From the NCBI GenBank assembly GCA_002402125.1, contig NVVG01000088.1, positions 1,948 to 9,963 of the forward strand: a DNA stretch of 8,016 nucleotides. The letters run 5' to 3'. A program made the position numbers and the translations under genes. Below, piece by piece: positions 6,338 to 8,016 of this stretch (positions are counted from its first letter, which is position 1; each line of letters starts with the position of its first letter). The DNA is from Moraxellaceae bacterium. Lineage in GTDB: Bacteria; Pseudomonadota; Gammaproteobacteria; Pseudomonadales; Ketobacteraceae. The notes under the pieces are model-generated. The model ran no database searches. It was not told where the DNA came from and saw nothing but the letters and a program-made list of their open reading frames with translations.

Positions 6338-6367
6338 TTGACTGTGTTAGTTGCGTAGCTGTTTAAT
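6338..6367 (+). promoter_or_regulatory. Sigma-70-like promoter pointing toward the 3' end of rpoN (antisense)
   Basis: TTGACT (6338-6343) and TTTAAT (6362-6367) each match five of six consensus bases, with 18-bp spacing. A transcript from here would start near 6375, run opposite to hpf and become antisense to the end of rpoN. No gene in that orientation follows, so this may be fortuitous. Confidence 0.25.
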
Positions 6368-6371
6368 TATG
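6366..6371 (-). promoter_or_regulatory. Possible -10 element of the hpf operon promoter
   Basis: On the minus strand CATAAT matches five of six -10 bases. It lies about 125 bp before the hpf start and just downstream of the phased TAGTG repeats. No consensus -35 is found at 16-19 bp, so a promoter here would need an activator. The call is weak. Confidence 0.25.
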
Positions 6372-6384
6372 CTCTTCTAAACTA

Positions 6385-6419
6385 CACTATTCTTCACTAC
6401 AATCCCCCTTTTTACACTA
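6385..6419 (-). repeat. Three helically phased TAGTG repeats upstream of hpf
   Basis: The five-base CACTA (TAGTG on the minus strand) occurs at 6385-6389, 6395-6399 and 6415-6419. Start-to-start distances are exactly 10 and 20 bp, so all copies face the same side of the helix. On the minus strand the contexts are GTAGTGTAA, GTAGTGAAG and ATAGTGTAG. They could be binding half-sites for a regulator. Confidence 0.35.
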
Positions 6420-6549
6420 CTTCATTTTAGTTCAGTCTAACAGCTGAAACGGGTAAAGTTGTGGAGCGTTACTGCGGAGAAAGTTCTGCCGTAGTGCTGC
6501 GATAATGTTATGGCTCTCAGCGCCCTTTGTCCTCGATGGTAACAATGGG

Positions 6550-8016
6550 CTAGGCTAATTGTTTTCTTTCATTTGACGGTGGAATATTCATCGCCTCGCG
6601 ATATTTTGCGATGGTTCTGCGAGCTACTTTTATTTCTTGTTCTGCTAACAGATTGGCAAGCTTGCTATCGCTAAGTGGTTTTCTGGGTTCTTCGCGAGCG
6701 ATGAGTTTTTTAATGATCGCGCGGATCGCTGTTGAGGAACACTCTCCGCCAGAGGCAGTGCTGACATGGCTGGAGAAGAAATACTTGAGTTCAAATACAC
6801 CGCGAGGCGTGTGCATATATTTCTGGGTGGTGACGCGAGATATGGTGGATTCATGCATGTCGACGGCTTCTGCAATATCATGCAGTACCAGCGGTTTCAT
6901 GGCTTCTTCACCAAGCTCAAAGAATTCTAGTTGATATTCAACGATCTTTGTTGCAACTTTTAATAACGTCTCGTTGCGGCTAAGCAAACTTTTTAGAAAC
7001 CAGCGAGCTTCTTGAAGATTGTTTTTCAAAAAGGTGTTGTCGTTACTGCTATCTGCGCGTTTTATCAGTGAAGCGTAGTCGGAATTAATACGTAACCGAG
7101 GGGATGTTTCTGGGTTTAGCTCAACCTTCCAGCGACCCTTGTTTTTAGTGACAATCACTTCGGGTACCACATATTCAGTGCGACTTGATTCTATGTAAGA
7201 GCCGGGGTGAGGATTGAGTGTTTGTATTAGCGCAATAATATCTTTTAATTTGCTTTCGCTGAGCTTGGTTTTGCGCATGATGGTGCCAAAATCTCTGCTG
7301 CCTAATAGGGGCAGGTGGTGCTCAACCACTAACATCGCACCTTCTCTACAGGGGGTATCGTCGGGCAATTGTTTGAGTTGTATCAGCAGGCATTCTGCGA
7401 GGTCTTTGCCACCGACGCCGGCTGGTTCGAACTGCTGGATACGATGCAGTACAGCTTCTACTTCTTCAATGGTAATGTTGTTTAGATTGCCGGTGGATGA
7501 GTCGCTATCGCTTTCGTCTGATAATGTTGTTGGGTCAATACCTAGGCTGATCAGTTCTTCTTCTTGAAGTCGAAATAAGTCATCAATTACATCGCTTTGA
7601 GCGAGTAATCCGTTGCGAATGTCTTCAAGGGAGGAGGTGAGATAACCACGCTCATCGATTGCCTCTATAATAGATAGCGCAATGGCTTGGTCAATGTCAC
7701 TCATCGGAGATAGGTTAAGTTGCCACATGAGAGAATCATACAGCGTTTCGTCAGCACTGTTGCGCCCATCCAAATCATAATCGTCATCACTTGGACCGCT
7801 GGGTGCGGGCATTGAGCTACCTTGATAGAGGTCATCCCAGGCGCTGTCTATCGGTAGGTCTTGGCCCACTTCGCCGGATTCTAGGTTTACCGGTGCATCT
7901 TCTTGAGTTTTTGGTGAGGGTTCGTTGCTTGCGCTAGAGGAAAAATCAATAACTGGATCGGTAGCGCTGGGTTCGGCTTCTTGATGGTTGGGCTCGTTTT
8001 CGACTTGAGCCTCTTC
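6550..8016 (-). CDS. rpoN: RNA polymerase sigma-54 factor RpoN, N-terminus outside window
   Basis: The frame is open from the window edge (8016) to TAG at 6550-6552, giving 488 visible residues. A GTG at 7867-7869 is internal. By comparison with Pseudomonas, roughly 50 residues (glutamine-rich activator-responsive region I) are missing. The visible part begins with acidic, Pro/Ser-rich region II (about 1-85), including [12 protein letters not shown]. The core-binding region follows from about 90 ([30 protein letters not shown]). The DNA-binding part contains the helix-turn-helix [21 protein letters not shown] (about 380-400). The RpoN box [10 protein letters not shown] (465-474; bases 6595-6624), which reads the -24 element, is intact, as is the ending [11 protein letters not shown]. 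An acidic, serine-rich insertion of about 38 residues (around 138-178) splits the first core-binding subdomain. The protein directs transcription from -24/-12 promoters with AAA+ activators. It heads the conserved rpoN-hpf-ptsN-rapZ-npr cluster. Confidence 0.96.
   Translation of the reverse strand, partial: EEAQVENEPNHQEAEPSATDPVIDFSSSASNEPSPKTQEDAPVNLESGEVGQDLPIDSAWDDLYQGSSMPAPSGPSDDDYDLDGRNSADETLYDSLMWQLNLSPMSDIDQAIALSIIEAIDERGYLTSSLEDIRNGLLAQSDVIDDLFRLQEEELISLGIDPTTLSDESDSDSSTGNLNNITIEEVEAVLHRIQQFEPAGVGGKDLAECLLIQLKQLPDDTPCREGAMLVVEHHLPLLGSRDFGTIMRKTKLSESKLKDIIALIQTLNPHPGSYIESSRTEYVVPEVIVTKNKGRWKVELNPETSPRLRINSDYASLIKRADSSNDNTFLKNNLQEARWFLKSLLSRNETLLKVATKIVEYQLEFFELGEEAMKPLVLHDIAEAVDMHESTISRVTTQKYMHTPRGVFELKYFFSSHVSTASGGECSSTAIRAIIKKLIAREEPRKPLSDSKLANLLAEQEIKVARRTIAKYREAMNIPPSNERKQLA

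Larger units (their letters stand above)
6241..6549 (-). other. rpoN-hpf spacer, probable control region of the hpf-ptsN-rapZ-npr operon
   Basis: This 309-bp stretch has no convincing gene on either strand. Read toward hpf it contains three phased TAGTG repeats (6385-6419), a -10-like CATAAT (6366-6371), two perfect inverted repeats (6304-6316 and 6271-6297), and the hpf Shine-Dalgarno within a small hairpin (6244-6259). No rho-independent terminator for rpoN is evident: the part nearest rpoN (about 6430-6549) shows no strong stem followed by T residues, so some read-through from rpoN into hpf is possible. Confidence 0.5.

Noticed and set aside
6151..6366. Plus-strand open frame of 71 codons overlapping the hpf start and spacer
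   Set aside because: It is largely antisense to hpf and its leader, has no recognisable motif, and has no convincing ribosome-binding site.
6611..6934. Open frame on the plus strand inside rpoN, and similar ones at 801-1073, 3121-3363 and 7214-7567
   Set aside because: They lie opposite well-identified genes, have low-complexity Ser/Arg/Ala-rich translations, and show no recognisable family motif. They are antisense shadows.
6550..7869. rpoN starting at the GTG at 7867-7869
   Set aside because: The frame continues open to the window edge with an acidic sequence typical of sigma-54 region II, and the essential region I would be missing. The true start lies outside the window.

Overview
The window is a conserved housekeeping stretch of a gammaproteobacterium with moderate GC content. 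Gene order and protein sequences resemble Pseudomonas and its marine relatives (Pseudomonadales/Cellvibrionales type). The genus cannot be named from sequence alone. I see no mobile element, CRISPR array, rRNA or tRNA gene.

Layout from left to right. Positions 1-442 (+) hold the 3' end of an outer-membrane beta-barrel gene, followed by a good hairpin-plus-T-run terminator. At 506-1057 (-) is yjgA/darP, a ribosome-assembly factor. It is divergent, across 145 bp, from pmbA/tldE (1203-2534, +), one half of the TldD/TldE protease. pmbA converges on mgtE (2646-4004, -), a CBS-regulated Mg2+ channel. Upstream of mgtE on the minus strand lies the classic rpoN cluster, transcribed right to left: rpoN (6550 to beyond 8016), hpf (5947-6240), ptsN (5470-5919), rapZ (4529-5431) and npr/ptsO (4219-4491).

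How the genes work together. RpoN is sigma-54. HPF stores idle ribosomes as dimers. PtsN (EIIA-Ntr) and NPr are the last two steps of the nitrogen-related phosphotransferase relay; its first enzyme, PtsP, is not in this window. RapZ is an RNA/metabolite-sensing adaptor. hpf, ptsN, rapZ and npr are separated by only 27-38 bp and look like one transcript. mgtE follows npr after 214 bp with no clear terminator between them, so it may be partly co-transcribed or have its own promoter.

The least ordinary parts are two. The 309-bp rpoN-hpf spacer carries three helically phased TAGTG repeats, two perfect inverted repeats, and a small hairpin with the hpf Shine-Dalgarno sequence in its loop. RpoN itself has an acidic, serine-rich insertion of roughly 38 residues where Pseudomonas and Escherichia proteins have a short loop. 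No wholly new system is apparent. These are regulatory and domain-level oddities in an otherwise well-known neighbourhood.
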